From positions 28,047,201 through 28,111,200 of the forward strand of contig OZ038422.1 in NCBI GenBank assembly GCA_964036155.1: 64,000 nucleotides of DNA, written 5' to 3'. The stretch comes from Diploscapter coronatus. Taxonomy: Eukaryota > Nematoda > Chromadorea > Rhabditida > Rhabditidae. A model generated the notes under the pieces. It did not search any database, was not told the DNA's origin, and worked only from the letters and a program-made list of their open reading frames with translations. Below are positions 52,645-63,930 of the stretch, piece by piece. Each line of letters begins with the position of its first letter. The stretch's first letter is position 1. Made by a program: the position numbers and the translations under genes.

Positions 52645-55219
52645 ATGTCGAGGTATGAAACGAGTTGATTGTTCATTGATGAATGGCGATGTTTCAAAAT
52701 GACGTCAATAGTCATCAGAACCCATGACATCATTTTTCGAACTGAATAGATACGCTTCTTCAGGAAACACCACAAAAAGGGACGTCGTCGTCACGGCTGG
52801 CGTCCGAGGAACAAGAACACTGATGTCACTGCCCAGGAGTCTGCTGAACCCCGACTCGAATCCGCTTCTGTCACCACTCTACCTCCCGACTTCCCAGATC
52901 TTCGCGGCTTAATCGGGAAAAGGTCGTCTTTCACCTCATTTTCTTGTAAAGAAAGGTAGTCTAAAGATAGTCAACTTCTTGCGTATAATAAAGAATTCTT
53001 TCACGGAACTAAAAAGACATAATACAGCTTAATTAATATGTGCGTGAAGGTTCGGTGCATTGAAACAATTTTTTTTGTAATAAAACGGAAGTTCTTTTCG
53101 GGGGAATTGAGATATTCAAAGAGTTGTGCATTGAAGCGAAATTCAAAATTCAAATATGATGTGATTTTTTAGCATTCTCCTAACGCCCCGCTCCGCAGCG
53201 GTGTTCGCGTTGGGGTCCGGCGACTCGGCTTGCTCTGAAGCGCTCATGCCCGTCCTGCAGCCGATATGTCATGCTGGTTCGAAGAACCATAAAAACCCCT
53301 TTGAAATTTGATTTCCAGAGTTTCTTTCATCGTTCAAAAAGGAGTTTGCGGAACTGTACGCGGCCGACTACGAGCATGTCCAGTGGCTGCGTCCCTCGCC
53401 CATCTACCACGCCTACTGGGCACCGGCAAACACGGCTCCGATCTTTACGGCGGTCTGGATTCGATCTCGCAAAGATGGTAATCAGATTAGACTTGTATCC
53501 TATGATGTAATCAAATGAACTAAAGTCTCATTATTGTGATTTATAGGGTGTAGCATAATTATTGTTGTTGACCAAATTCAACGATCGACATTTTCAACAG
53601 TATAAAAGATCATATTGCTATGCGATTGGCTTTGAGTTCTCTGCATATCAATTGACTTATCTGCCGATTTTCATGAAATTTTGACTACTACTGTTGAAAA
53701 TACGGGGTCGTAGCTGAAAGGTTACAGAGCATTAGCTTTGCACGAGCATATTTGAAGATTATTCAAAGCTGTCTTTGACTTCAAAAATGAAGGAGAAAAG
53801 TATCAGATTAGAAGCTTATATGAAAATCATCATTGGACCTAGCATGAATAATTAATACTAAATTTTTCCCAACTGAATCATGATGACGTCGCTAAGCCCT
53901 ACTACCTTAACAATTAGACTGTATCAGATTCAAGCGGAAGTTAACTCAAGAAACCTACTAAGCATGACTCCAACTCGAAAATTTTCAGAATACTAATCCA
54001 TAAAAATCGCAATAATAGTGGGTCTACACAACTTGAAACTGTTTTGTCAACAATAATTATGTTACATCCTGTACGATGCTTCTTTCTCTATGCCAAGTTA
54101 TGCCTGAAAATATCTACCAAACTTCTAGAAAATCATCGCCAAATTCCAGAATCAGCCTTTGTCACCCGAAGCGTTCCCCTAGCGTTGTCGCCGATCAAAA
54201 AGGCGTCGCTGACGTCGATGAACACAACAACGGCAAGCAGCGGATCGCTGAACAAACACATCAAGCGAGACATGGTCACGTTCGACTTCGGATTGACTAA
54301 GGCTTCTCCCGTCGACAGCATCGAGTCGCTCTTCGACGTATCTTATGACGTTAGGAGTTAATTTTAAAACTTTATAATAGATCACAAAACAGCAAAGTCT
54401 TGAATTTCGAAGTTTCCAATGCAAAACAAGCATTGTTTCCCCTTCAAACCTCAAAAATCTTTTTTTTTAATTTACAAAAGACATAGTTTTTCAAACAAAA
54501 TGATAAAACTCTTTCAGAAGTACCAAGACACTTCAATTTGTCTGCATTCGTCCGACGAGAAAGGCAGCTGCCAGTCATCATCAAGTCTGGAGACGATGTG
54601 CTTCATGGAGGAGGACGAGACGATCATGCAGCAAGAGTGGACCGCCAAGGACGTCATCTTCGTCGCCGACGCTGAGGAGTGTAAGAGGTACATTTTTGTA
54701 GACATTTGAAAAATGCTAAACTGAATTAAAAGTTTAACTAGGCTCCTCCTTTCAAAGACTTTTATCATTAAAATTCCATATCATCCTGAATAATTTTAAA
54801 AACGGCATTCACTATTTCATCATGCATTAAACTTCAAATAATTTTGGTAGAAGTAACGCTATTTCAATAATTTCCAAAAAAAAAAAATAACGCCTTCAGA
54901 GTCGATTCGATGCTCAACCTCCAGACAGCCATTTCCATTTGTGACGAGTCACTCTTCAGCTACAGTAAACTCGAAAAATCCGCATAAATGATCGATTTTC
55001 TCGATTTCAGCTGATTGCGACGCCCCTTTGACTGGACTGTGGCATCGTCTGACGTTCAGCGGGTATAACGCCGTGAGGGGCTTCTTCGCCTACTTCTTGG
55101 CTATTTGCCGGTAAAATTTTAATTTCCAAAGAAAAATACCTGCTTTTATTTAAAATTCCTATGTTTCGCATAAAATGCAAAAATTTTTCAGCTACCGCAA
55201 GAACACCAAGTTCTACTGA
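52645..55219 (+). CDS. Orphan protein, 326 aa, operon-like partner of the upstream 7TM gene
   Basis: Exons 52645-52652, 52764-52922, 53173-53276, 53319-53477, 54150-54337, 54518-54687, 54900-54964, 55011-55110 and 55192-55219, all phase-consistent. The first exon codes only MSR. Next comes a very basic stretch (KHHKKGRRRHGWRPRNKN), then a soluble region with aromatic motif YEHVQWLRPSPIYHAYWAPA, a Ser/Thr-rich part, acidic blocks (CFMEEDETIMQQEW, FVADAEEC), a hydrophobic patch GYNAVRGFFAYFLAIC near the end and the tail RYRKNTKFY. No domain recognised. The short exons and acceptor choice (CTTCTTCAG at 52763, not the nearer TAG at 52743) are supported only by frame continuity. Likely expressed with the upstream 7TM gene. 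Confidence 0.65.
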
Positions 55220-55612
55220 TCCACGTCGTCGCAGCGACATTCCCTCCGTATTGGATCCTGAATCCCCTGACGCTGATCTCAGCCAAGCATCAACCAACTG
55301 TTCTTTGTTCTTATGAATGCACCCGTCGTGTTGTTTTATTAAAAGTGAATTATTTCGTAAACGTTTCTTTCTTGTAATTTGGGGATGAGCAATATTTCTT
55401 GGCATTCACGTTTGCCTTTATGATTTTCGCCTTCTCTAATTTTGATCTTTCGAAAAAAATTTTCTTTTATCAAAATGAGTTCTGTCACTCGACAAACATT
55501 TTTAATTAGTTTCAAGCAATTTATAGAAACTAATCACAAATTCTATTGATTTCGAGCTCGGAATTTTATCGATTCAAAAAATTTTTCATGATTAAACTAA
55601 ATATCTCGAAAA
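55220..55612. other. Short intergenic gap before bestrophin
   Basis: No coding signal; AT-rich. The nearest acceptor-like site before the bestrophin ATG is weak, so promoter or operon membership is open. Confidence 0.4.
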
Positions 55613-58447
55613 ATGACCGTATCTTATAACTACGACGTTTCCTCAGCCAATGCCTTATGTGGTGTCTCTCGAATACTCTTACGCTGGAAGGGATCGTAAG
55701 CTTTTCAGAATATCCCAGAAAAAAACGATTTCCTAGAATTTGGAAGTCGGTTTGCGTTGATTTCATAGTATGGTGTATTCTCTACGCAATTATCTCTGTC
55801 CTCTTAAGAGTTTGGATTCTACGAATACATGTTTTGACGTGAGTTATTGACATTTCTTAGAAAACAGGACTGGATGAAAATACAGATGGGACCCGGATCT
55901 GGAAGAATTCATTGATTCTAACAAGACCATATCCGATGACGTGTATCGTCTCGCCTATGGACTTGACTCCGGGCTCAAGCAGATTCCACTCATGTTTATG
56001 CTGGGGTTCTTCGTGTCTACGATCATCGGACGATGGTCCAAGTTGTTCGACAATATCGGCTGGATTGAAAAGTATGTCTTGAAATCCTTAGTACCTTAAA
56101 AATGACACCCAGTTTGGCCCTATGTCTGAACGCAATGCTCAAAGGCGATGACGAGGAGCGAAGGCTGATGAGAAGATCTATCATTAGATACGTCGTCGTG
56201 TCCCAGGCACATAATAATTCGGCTACCCTGTTAAATGTCCAATTTTAAGATTTTGACCCTAAGAGACATTTCCCTGAGAGTTCGAAGACGGTTTCCCAAC
56301 ATGGACACGATAGTCAAAGCCGGTAAAATCGACAAAGTCACTAGGGCTGTAAAATCTAAGCTTAGGATTCCTAAATGACACTGAACTCTCGATGCTGGAT
56401 GAAATTGACACCCCCTACAACCGATACTGGGCCCCAATCAACTGGGCGATATCGATCATTTCCAGGGCTGAAGAGAAGAAATACATCGGTGCTGCCAACT
56501 CGTATAATGCCGTCATTCAAGTTAAATAGTTTTCGTACTCCTCAATATTTCCTCTTGAACTAAGGAAATCGCCAAGTTCCGTCATTGCCTGAAAATGGTC
56601 TACAATTTCGATCTGTCTCCTGTACCGCTGATCTTTCCGCAGGTATCATGCATCAGTCAGTGAAATTCTTCTAATATAAAATTTCAGGTCGTTTTCCTTG
56701 CAGTCCGTACTTACTATGGAATCTGCTTGTTTACTCGGCAATTTATAACTCCTCCAAGAGAAACGAAGGAGTACGCTACCTACATTGATTACTATTTTCC
56801 TGTAATGACGATGTTGGAGTTCATTTTTATGATAGGATGGGTAAAAGTTGGAGGTAGTAATTTGTTGCATAAGACTGAATGCAAATAGTCATGCAGAGGT
56901 GCTTCTAAATCCTCTTGGGGAAGACGACGACGACATCGAGGGAAACTTTATCATTGATCGAAATATTGCTGTGAGTTTTACAGGGTGCGGCAAAGTTACT
57001 GCAACGGGTTTATTATAGCGGTTTAAATTATTTCCCTTAGATAAGCTAGAAATGTAAATTTTCACTTTTTAGATATTTTTAATATCAGGCTTCATAATGC
57101 GAGTGAAAAATTATTCGCGAACAATTATTCTGGGCAAAATTTAGGTTCAAAAATAAGTTTACCAGAAGAAAAACATTTTAACGCTAAAATTATAGTATAA
57201 ATAGAGTTCAGATTGTTCAAAGTGTATCATCGAAACCTTCGTAAAAGTATTTTTTCCTAATAACCTGATATACTCATTTACAATATCTGAAACAAAAACG
57301 TTTGGTATGTTTTATAATCTCTAGATATCAAGGAAATTATTGACGAAAATATATTATTTTTTCACCAATGTATAGGAGTTCTACATTGATTTGTATGCGT
57401 TGCAGTAATTATGCCGCACTCTGTATGTCTGATTCGTCTTTTATTTCGTAAGACCCTTTCCAGATCGGCATGTTGATCGTAGACAACTACGGCATGACAC
57501 CAGGACTGACCAGGGATCGCTTCGCCTACGGAGGATTCACGGTACTTTTTTTTTTAATAGAATTCCAACAGGCACTGCTTCTTCAGCCGATGTACACGAA
57601 AGAAGCCAAGGAGAAGATCGGTGCACTCGTCGGTTCGGTGGCGATGGTAGCCCTAGCTGATTCCAATGACGACGTGCCCATGGTCAAAATCAATCCACGA
57701 AAGTCGATAGGATACTTACCGGGTATTAATTTTAGTTTAATAAGCTAATTGATAGATTACAAGTAGAATTTAGCTTCTGAAAGACCGAAAAGAAGGGTTG
57801 TCGACAATAGATCAGTCTCGTTCACCCCGCACAATGCTTTCACTGGCTCCTTGCCAATAAAATTGAACAGACCTAGGAATTTGACGGCCAAGTCTCCCAA
57901 CTATGACAACTTGGGCCTCGATGGCTCTGTCAAAGGTTCCTTCTTTCTTCAAATCACGAAAAAGCTCTTACTGGTTTGTTTTTAAGCAGATTCCCCAGCT
58001 CGTGCAAAATGTGCATTGGTGCATTACACAACTTCTGATATGATAATTTTTGTCGCCAGATTTTTGAGTAGGACGAATGAAATGTACAGTAGTAAAAATC
58101 GAAGTAGAGAAAGGAGTTGAAATCTTTCACTAATGCGCTAAAATCGACGACTAACTTTCAAGAAAAATGAGCACTTTTATATAAATTAAGCATTTTCTGA
58201 CTAAGGTTTCTTCCCCTTAACAAGACAATAAATCCCAGGTGACCGACTGCAAAGATCTTCAAGACTTTCGGAAGTTCCCGAAGAGACCTTTGATTATAGC
58301 CACTCGACGGTGTCAGCCTCGTCCATTTCGAATTTGACCGACGACAGCTTTTCCTCGAGGAATAGTTCGGAGACAAGCAACCAAATGCCCGTCCAGATTG
58401 ATATTCCCGAAGACCATTCACGCGTCAGCAGGATCCACATTCAATAA
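55613..58447 (+). CDS. Bestrophin chloride-channel family protein, 536 aa
   Basis: Calcium-gated anion channel forming plasma-membrane pentamers. Thirteen exons (55613-55695, 55737-55838, 55886-56071, 56113-56206, 56250-56322, 56366-56520, 56565-56642, 56688-56853, 56897-56970, 57464-57541, 57572-57722, 57774-57935, 58239-58447). Family marks: start [20 protein letters not shown] and [45 protein letters not shown] then [37 protein letters not shown]; and [19 protein letters not shown], the calcium clamp. The C-terminal 120 residues are Ser-rich and variable. Two joins break the rules: intron 56207-56249 has a GC donor and TTTTAAG acceptor, and intron 56521-56564 ends AACTAAG. Both are needed to keep the conserved frame. 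Worms carry many bestrophin paralogues; I cannot say which this is. Confidence 0.94.
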
Positions 58448-58800
58448 TGTCTAAATCTTGTAAAAATATGCTTCTTGCAAAATTCACCTAGGCTATTAAA
58501 AAAATAATGTTGATGGTGAACAGAACGACGGGGCAGGGTGAACGTTACAAGAGGCCACAAAATTGTGCATTGTAAAGAATAAACAGTGAATAATTTATGG
58601 CTTAAGGATGATGTAAGAAACGAAGTTGAACAAGTATTTTTTGCTATTTCTTCTGCATGCAATGCTTCCTGGCTTAGGCATTCTGCAAAACGACCACTTG
58701 AATGAAAATATCCGCCTCGATTTTGTCTTCATTTCTTAGTGGTTTCGTTGCCGACTATTTTGGTGTACATTTTTGCAAGCATTTGCAACTTTAGGTAATA
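58448..58800. other. Spacer between bestrophin and neuropeptide gene
   Basis: No coding signal. Contains the bestrophin 3' end and presumably the promoter of the neuropeptide gene. Confidence 0.4.
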
Positions 58801-59201
58801 ATGTGCGGTGCGTTTCAATTTCTACTGATTTTTATTACTTTTATTGCTTCTATTAATGCCTTTGCTTTCAATACGGATTCTGATAATCAGGGTAAGAAGA
58901 AGAATGATCTAAAAAATTAAAAAGAAGAATATCGTAGAAGTAAGTCCAAGTAGCGGCAGATTTGCTCGGGACCTGGCTCGGAAGAAATTCGCCTTCGCCT
59001 TTACGAAGCGATCTATGAATGACGAATCGATTGATACGAGTGATACCAATATGAAGAAGCAGCGCTTTGCAAGGGAACTACCCAGGACTTTTATCATGAG
59101 ACCTTTCGCAAAACGAAATGACTTTGAAGGTAGGAAGCTTTTTTACTTTTTTCCAATTTTATATTTTAGAAGACTACGCAAACTTTGCCAAGTTCGCATA
59201 G
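58801..59201 (+). CDS. FAFA-type neuropeptide precursor (nlp-18/nlp-20-like), 104 aa
   Basis: Exons 58801-58891, 58938-59129 and 59170-59201. A signal peptide (MCGAFQFLLIFITFIASINA) is followed by dibasic sites that release short Phe/Ala peptides: KK-FAFAFT-KR, then a spacer, RTFIMRPFA-KR, and the C-terminal EEDYANFAKFA. Worm NLP-18 and NLP-20 precursors carry the same kind of FAFA and FA-ending peptides, so the assignment is by motif, not whole-length similarity. Few copies compared with those precursors. Introns are 46 and 40 nt. The mature peptides would be secreted from dense-core vesicles. AATAAA at 59277 lies only 14 nt from the stop codon of the opposite-strand receptor gene. Confidence 0.8.
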
Positions 59202-59276
59202 CCTCAATATTTTGGTCTAAATTTGACTGCTGGAAATCGAGGGTGCTTATTTATCTTAATTTATTGTTAAACAAAA

Positions 59277-59282
59277 AATAAA
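59277..59282 (+). terminator. Polyadenylation signal of the neuropeptide gene
   Basis: AATAAA 76 nt after the stop. Cleavage just beyond it would fall inside the 3' end of the convergent receptor gene, so the two transcripts probably overlap. Confidence 0.55.
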
Positions 59283-59295
59283 GCTGGTTCAAAAA

Positions 59296-61030
59296 TCAAG
59301 CTTCCCAAGCTCGTTTCAAGTCTTTGAAGTAAACATCTTGTTGCACGGATGCGTTCATATGTAACTTTTCCCCGATTGAATTCCTAACATATCTAGGGCC
59401 GAATAAAGTAGATAACAAATAATGAAAGCATCTGACCTAAAAATATTCTTTATAACTTATACCAACATAAAATTTAACCCGATTTTCTGTTATACGTAAC
59501 AATTCTTCTCTCCATGCCGTGTTGTATTTCAAAGTGCAATATTGTAAAGTGTAAACTACCCTAGAAGGTTTATATTTGAAATTAAAGACAAAAACATCTC
59601 CTTACATCATCAATGACAAGTCTATTGCTATGAAAATAGCATTCCTTTGAGCTATTGTTATATCCTCATAGTAGTTCAAAAATATAAAATAGCTCATGGT
59701 TATAAACTCATAAATAGTCGCTACTTTGAAACAGGGACCTATCATCTGAATTCATTGCTAAATTAAAAAAAAGGTAAATATTACTTGATCAACTCGTATA
59801 TTTTCGGAAATTTGAAATCTTTCGGCTAGAGAATATTTTACGATACTTTCCGATCGTTTCGATAACTCATATAGTCTACGATTTGTTTTCATTGTACTAT
59901 ATGATAACTAAACTTCGTCTTATAACACAACTAACATAAATATGAATAAGTACCAGAGTCGACAGAGCATTTACAATAATACACAATCCTATGGCGTAAC
60001 ACTCCATTTGGCAATCTATCATATTTCACTTTTCAAATATTAAAAATAAACATACCAAATCGATATAAATAAGTTATGAAGAATGCTAGTACGAGTTTCA
60101 GAAATAAGATAATAGGCCCATAATACTTTCGGGGCTTACGCTCATAATCTTGTAAATGAATAATAGCAAGTCTGCTAAAAGTGAAAAATACAACTGTTAA
60201 AATACCTACGTACCGCTCAATAATTAGCATGGGCAAAATAATAATCGCCAATATTATCATATAGTTTCGACATACTATAGCGTACCGATAAATATTTGAA
60301 TGTTTCATAATATCACCTGCAATTATGGGCAGTTTCTATACATATGACATTAACGGACGAACGGACCGCATTTCACTAAATGACGGACTCCTTTTTTAGC
60401 TTCATTTCTAGTTATTTTTTCACTTTTCTTACTTTTTTCAAGGTTTCTTTAACATTTTTTGGTTTTCAGGTATCAAAACGTACCATTGGGTGTGAACGGA
60501 AGTGTATAATTGGAAGACAACGTGAAAAACTGAAAAAGAACTAGAAATGAAGGTAAAAATAGCATTTGGGAAAGAAAAGAAAAGCCCGTCATTTAGAAGA
60601 AAGCAGGATGTAATTTAGTAAAATGCGGTCCGTTAATCCGTCATATAGCTGTTGCCGAAATTATGTGATGATACTTAATTTAATTGGATTTAAATATACC
60701 TTCAAAGATATGGTAATAAATGATGATAATCCTTATAATTTGGTTTATAGCATAAGTTACAATGACCCCAGGGAATAGAAGAAATGATAAGTTGAAATGG
60801 TAGGCTTTTGTTACAACCAATAGATAAACCCCTACAACCAAACTACCAAATCTAAAAAAAATGCGTATATTTTAACAAACGTGTCAGAATACTTACGAAA
60901 CCACTATTAGTATTGACTCAAATAGGAATAACAAGTTATAGACACCAATATAGGTCAATACAGAAGAGTCAGTTAGATTTAAAGTCGTGAAGTAATTAAA
61001 GTATTCATTTTTTAATTCAATTGGCTCCAT
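59296..61030 (-). CDS. Sra/Srab-like seven-transmembrane chemoreceptor, 370 aa
   Basis: Minus-strand exons 61030-60897, 60851-60700, 60316-60056, 60015-59936, 59907-59785, 59745-59606, 59560-59479 and 59436-59296. N-terminus MEPIELKNEYFNYFTTLNLT has a glycosylation site. Segments: LTYIGVYNLLFLFESILIVV; FLLFPGVIVTYAINQIIRII; NYMIILAIIILPMLIIERYV (the ERY after TM3 typical of worm Sra/Srab receptors); PIILFLKLVLAFFITYLYRF; AIGLCIIVNALSTLVLIHIY; then NRRLYE...LAERFQISEN, a family-like inner loop; KVATIYEFITMSYFIFLNYY; AIFIAIDLSLMMVVYTLQYC; and a basic tail to KRAWEA. The frame requires a 28-nt intron (59935-59908, GTTAGT...TTTAG). These receptors sit on sensory neurons. Confidence 0.82.
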
Positions 61031-62043
61031 TTTATTTCGTAGTAAATATTAATCGGTGAATATCATAAATGTTTTATGATACGTTATTCATATTTTCTTC
61101 AAATATCATTATGCCTAGTATTAGCTTCAATAGGTTTTACCCTTGAAAAACTTGCTACATAACCGGAAAATGTCTGACTTAACATCAAGGATTCTTAACC
61201 TTTCCTTTCGAAATCTTATACATCAAACTCATAAATTAAGAGTAATTGTCAGCAAAAACCAAAATCTTAACCAAAGAGGTGTTTCCAGGGGTCCGCAAAT
61301 CGGGCTGATTTGCCACATATTGTTCAGTTTTTTACGCTGATTTCCCAGATTCTCAGTACAGACACGATTCCAATTATTTCAATGTTAAATTTCATTATTT
61401 ATGCCTTTTTAAGAAGCTATGCCATAAAAGAAGTGGTCATTCACTTCCTTCTTTGCGAAGATATGATTGGAAGGAAAAGGATGGGATAAAATGGAGATAA
61501 GCTTCCCCAGCATCGATATCTCAGGTGATAGGGGCTTTGGCTATTTCGCCATTTCCTGTTTCTCGGCTTCGATATTAGCATTGAAAAGATTATTTAAAAT
61601 TACTAAAAAAAGATATGCTTTCATCTTTTCTGAGCTTGATTAAGCTCTAACTTCAAAGAATTTTGAAAAAAATCGAGTTTCAATTTTCTTACTGTAAAAT
61701 TTTTTTGAAAAAAACAAAGCATATTTGGAGTGAAATAGTAGCATTTTAGACGTCTTTACATACTATTAGAATTTTCCGATCCTTTACTTCATCTGCATTA
61801 TGGCGAAAACCTAAACGGAGTCTCGTTTCGTCTAGAAAATCTCTAATTTTCATCCCGTCCCGTCCCTGCTTAATATTAAAACGATATAAAAATGTAAATA
61901 TTTACCATTATGTTTCGAGTCCTAGATGCTAAACTTTTGATAGCGATTAGGTGGATTCTTCAATCAGAGATGATCATTTGCGCTTAGATGAACCTGATTG
62001 TACATTCAAATGCCACTGCTTCTCTGCTTGGGTATCAGTTGAT
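61031..62043. other. Intergenic AT-rich region
   Basis: Nothing codable that I can support on either strand. Confidence 0.45.
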
Positions 62044-62051
62044 TATAAATA
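62044..62051 (+). promoter_or_regulatory. TATA-like element upstream of the small secreted ORF
   Basis: TATAAATA, 132 nt before the ATG at 62183. Plausible core promoter, weakly supported. Confidence 0.3.
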
Positions 62052-62182
62052 GGCAAGGAAAATTCCCAGTTATGTTGGCTGTGACAGGCGATCCCGCTTC
62101 TTCCTCCTAGGGGAAAAGCTTTGGCCATCTGGGTTTGGCCGTCTGCCTTCATTTGTAGGTCTCACGCAACTTTCAGCCAAAG

Positions 62183-62537
62183 ATGTCGCGACTTTCTCGA
62201 ACAACTCTATTCTGCTTCATCATCTTCTTCAATGTAAATATTTTTTTTAATAATCTGTAGCAAGATGAAATTTTAGTTTAGAGGATTTTTAATCAGACAT
62301 CTTTGCTTCAATTTTGAGTTAGAATTTACAAATGCCAATTTTATCTCGGCTATCATTATCTTGTTCGATTCATTTGGAAACATTAGTGATTTAATTAATG
62401 AGAATATTGAAATTCTAATCGACATTAGCTCTTAAAAGTATTAAATATGAATTTAGGCAACATTTCTTAACAAGATACACTTCGCAAACGGCTGCGTAGC
62501 TACAGTTCCAGGAGAAGAGGAGGGCCTGCCAGGTTGA
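62183..62537 (+). CDS. Possible tiny secreted peptide, 43 aa, two exons
   Basis: ATG 62183, just after a CTTTCAG acceptor (62176), reads MSRLSRTTLFCFIIFFN, a signal-peptide-like start, up to a GTAAAT donor (62233/62234). The next good acceptor (GAATTTAG, 62456) opens an exon in the right phase: ATFLNKIHFANGCVATVPGE then EEGLPG and TGA. Only one Cys and no processing sites. A different 3' exon is possible, since other frames are open here. Treat as a candidate only. Confidence 0.33.
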
Positions 62538-63544
62538 AAATTTTATCATTTGATGAGAATTTAAAACAGATTCTCCGTAATCCTCGAAACTGTTCGGACC
62601 AGAAACTTAAAATGAGTTCTGAAGGGTTATTTGAGTGTTTCCTATCTATATTCGAGCTGGAGAACACGATTTTGTGGCTTTTTCCCCGAGTTTTCAAGTC
62701 CAGGTTCGGGTATCGGGTCCGGGGGTCAAATTTCAAAAGTCATTCTAATATTCCAAAACCTATATCAGATTGTTCAGTTCGACGAGCTGAGTCGAATGGT
62801 GCAAATATTTTCCGAATTTGACCTTCTTATCACAAGTTACGGCTAAAAGCAGTGCAAAAATGTCAAAAATACGGAGTCCTTCATAGGAAAGTCAACTTTT
62901 CTCATCTCTTTCTGGATATTACCTCCCAGTTTTTTCACACAATAATCTGCAAGTCCTGCTCATTCTAATTCGCTAATTATTTCGAAAAAATAGCGTCAAC
63001 ATTCTATAGAAAAACCGGCTCGAAGTCAAACTTGAAAATTTCGAGTTTTCAAATTTTTGAGTTAGACCCAAAAATTATATACCACTCGATAGAGCTCATC
63101 AAACTGAGCAACTTTTGTGAAGACACCATATGGTTATCTATTATGGTATGCGTGGTATGGAGGTTTGAATGATCATACACACGAAAATGACAAAAATCTT
63201 CAAAAATTCATAGCTTTTGTAAAATCAAACGAATTCGAAAAATCTTTTCGGGATATAGTAGTTGGAGGGCAATACTTAATTTTTGTTTCCCAGAGTATCG
63301 TACTACCACTTTACTATGGCACCATATGGGTTCATGCTATACCACCCATATGGTACCAGAGTGGTACTATACCAAGATGGGTACCATTCGACTCGAAATT
63401 GACTGGAGAGTAATATTCGAGTCCATTTCTATCAATTTCAGCAAGTGATTTCATTATACCATCATTGTAATTGGTCATAATCACCTGCTGAAAAAGACCA
63501 AAAATGGAGTAACTTCAAATGACCATAAAAGGTGATAGACTAAT
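62538..63544. other. Non-coding region with TGGTA/TACCA clusters
   Basis: No gene seen. Between about 63,120 and 63,390 the words ATGGTA, GGTAC and TACCA recur on both strands many times. Confidence 0.4.
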
Positions 63545-63930
63545 CTATTTTTCAAGCGGTTTTCAACATATTATTCAGCTCAATAGGGGCTTTCACTTGA
63601 TATATAACATGATGGGTCTTTGTTAAAATGTTAATTTGACTCATATGAGCCACGACCCCTAAGAGGTGAGTTATCATTTGGTAGAAAGACCTATAATGTT
63701 GTATACCATTCGAAAGCCAGTGAAAAACTAAATGTAATGCTGAAAATCGCTTGAAAAATGGTCCAGTGTATAGATTTTTATGAGGAAATGAAGTATCGGT
63801 CAAATTGAAGAGTAAACTTGGGAACGTTTTTGATCATAAATCTCGATGTATCAATCCATTTTTCAAGCGGTTTTCGGCATTACATTTAGTTTTTTATTGG
63901 CTTTCGAATGATATACAACATGGATAGGTT
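63545..63930. repeat. Repeat element: one direct copy and a pair of long inverted arms
   Basis: Three related copies of an approximately 75-nt unit. Arm L (63685-63763) and arm R (63855-63930) are inverted copies: the complement of L reads CCATTTTTCAAGCGATTTTC..., and R reads CCATTTTTCAAGCGGTTTTC..., both continuing through CATTACATTTAGTTTTT, TGGCTTTCGAATG and TATACAACAT. About 92 nt separate them. A third, more diverged copy (63545-63623) is in the orientation of R and shares TTTTTCAAGCGGTTTTC and TATAACATGATGGGTCTTT. This fits a MITE-like or foldback element. Confidence 0.75.
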
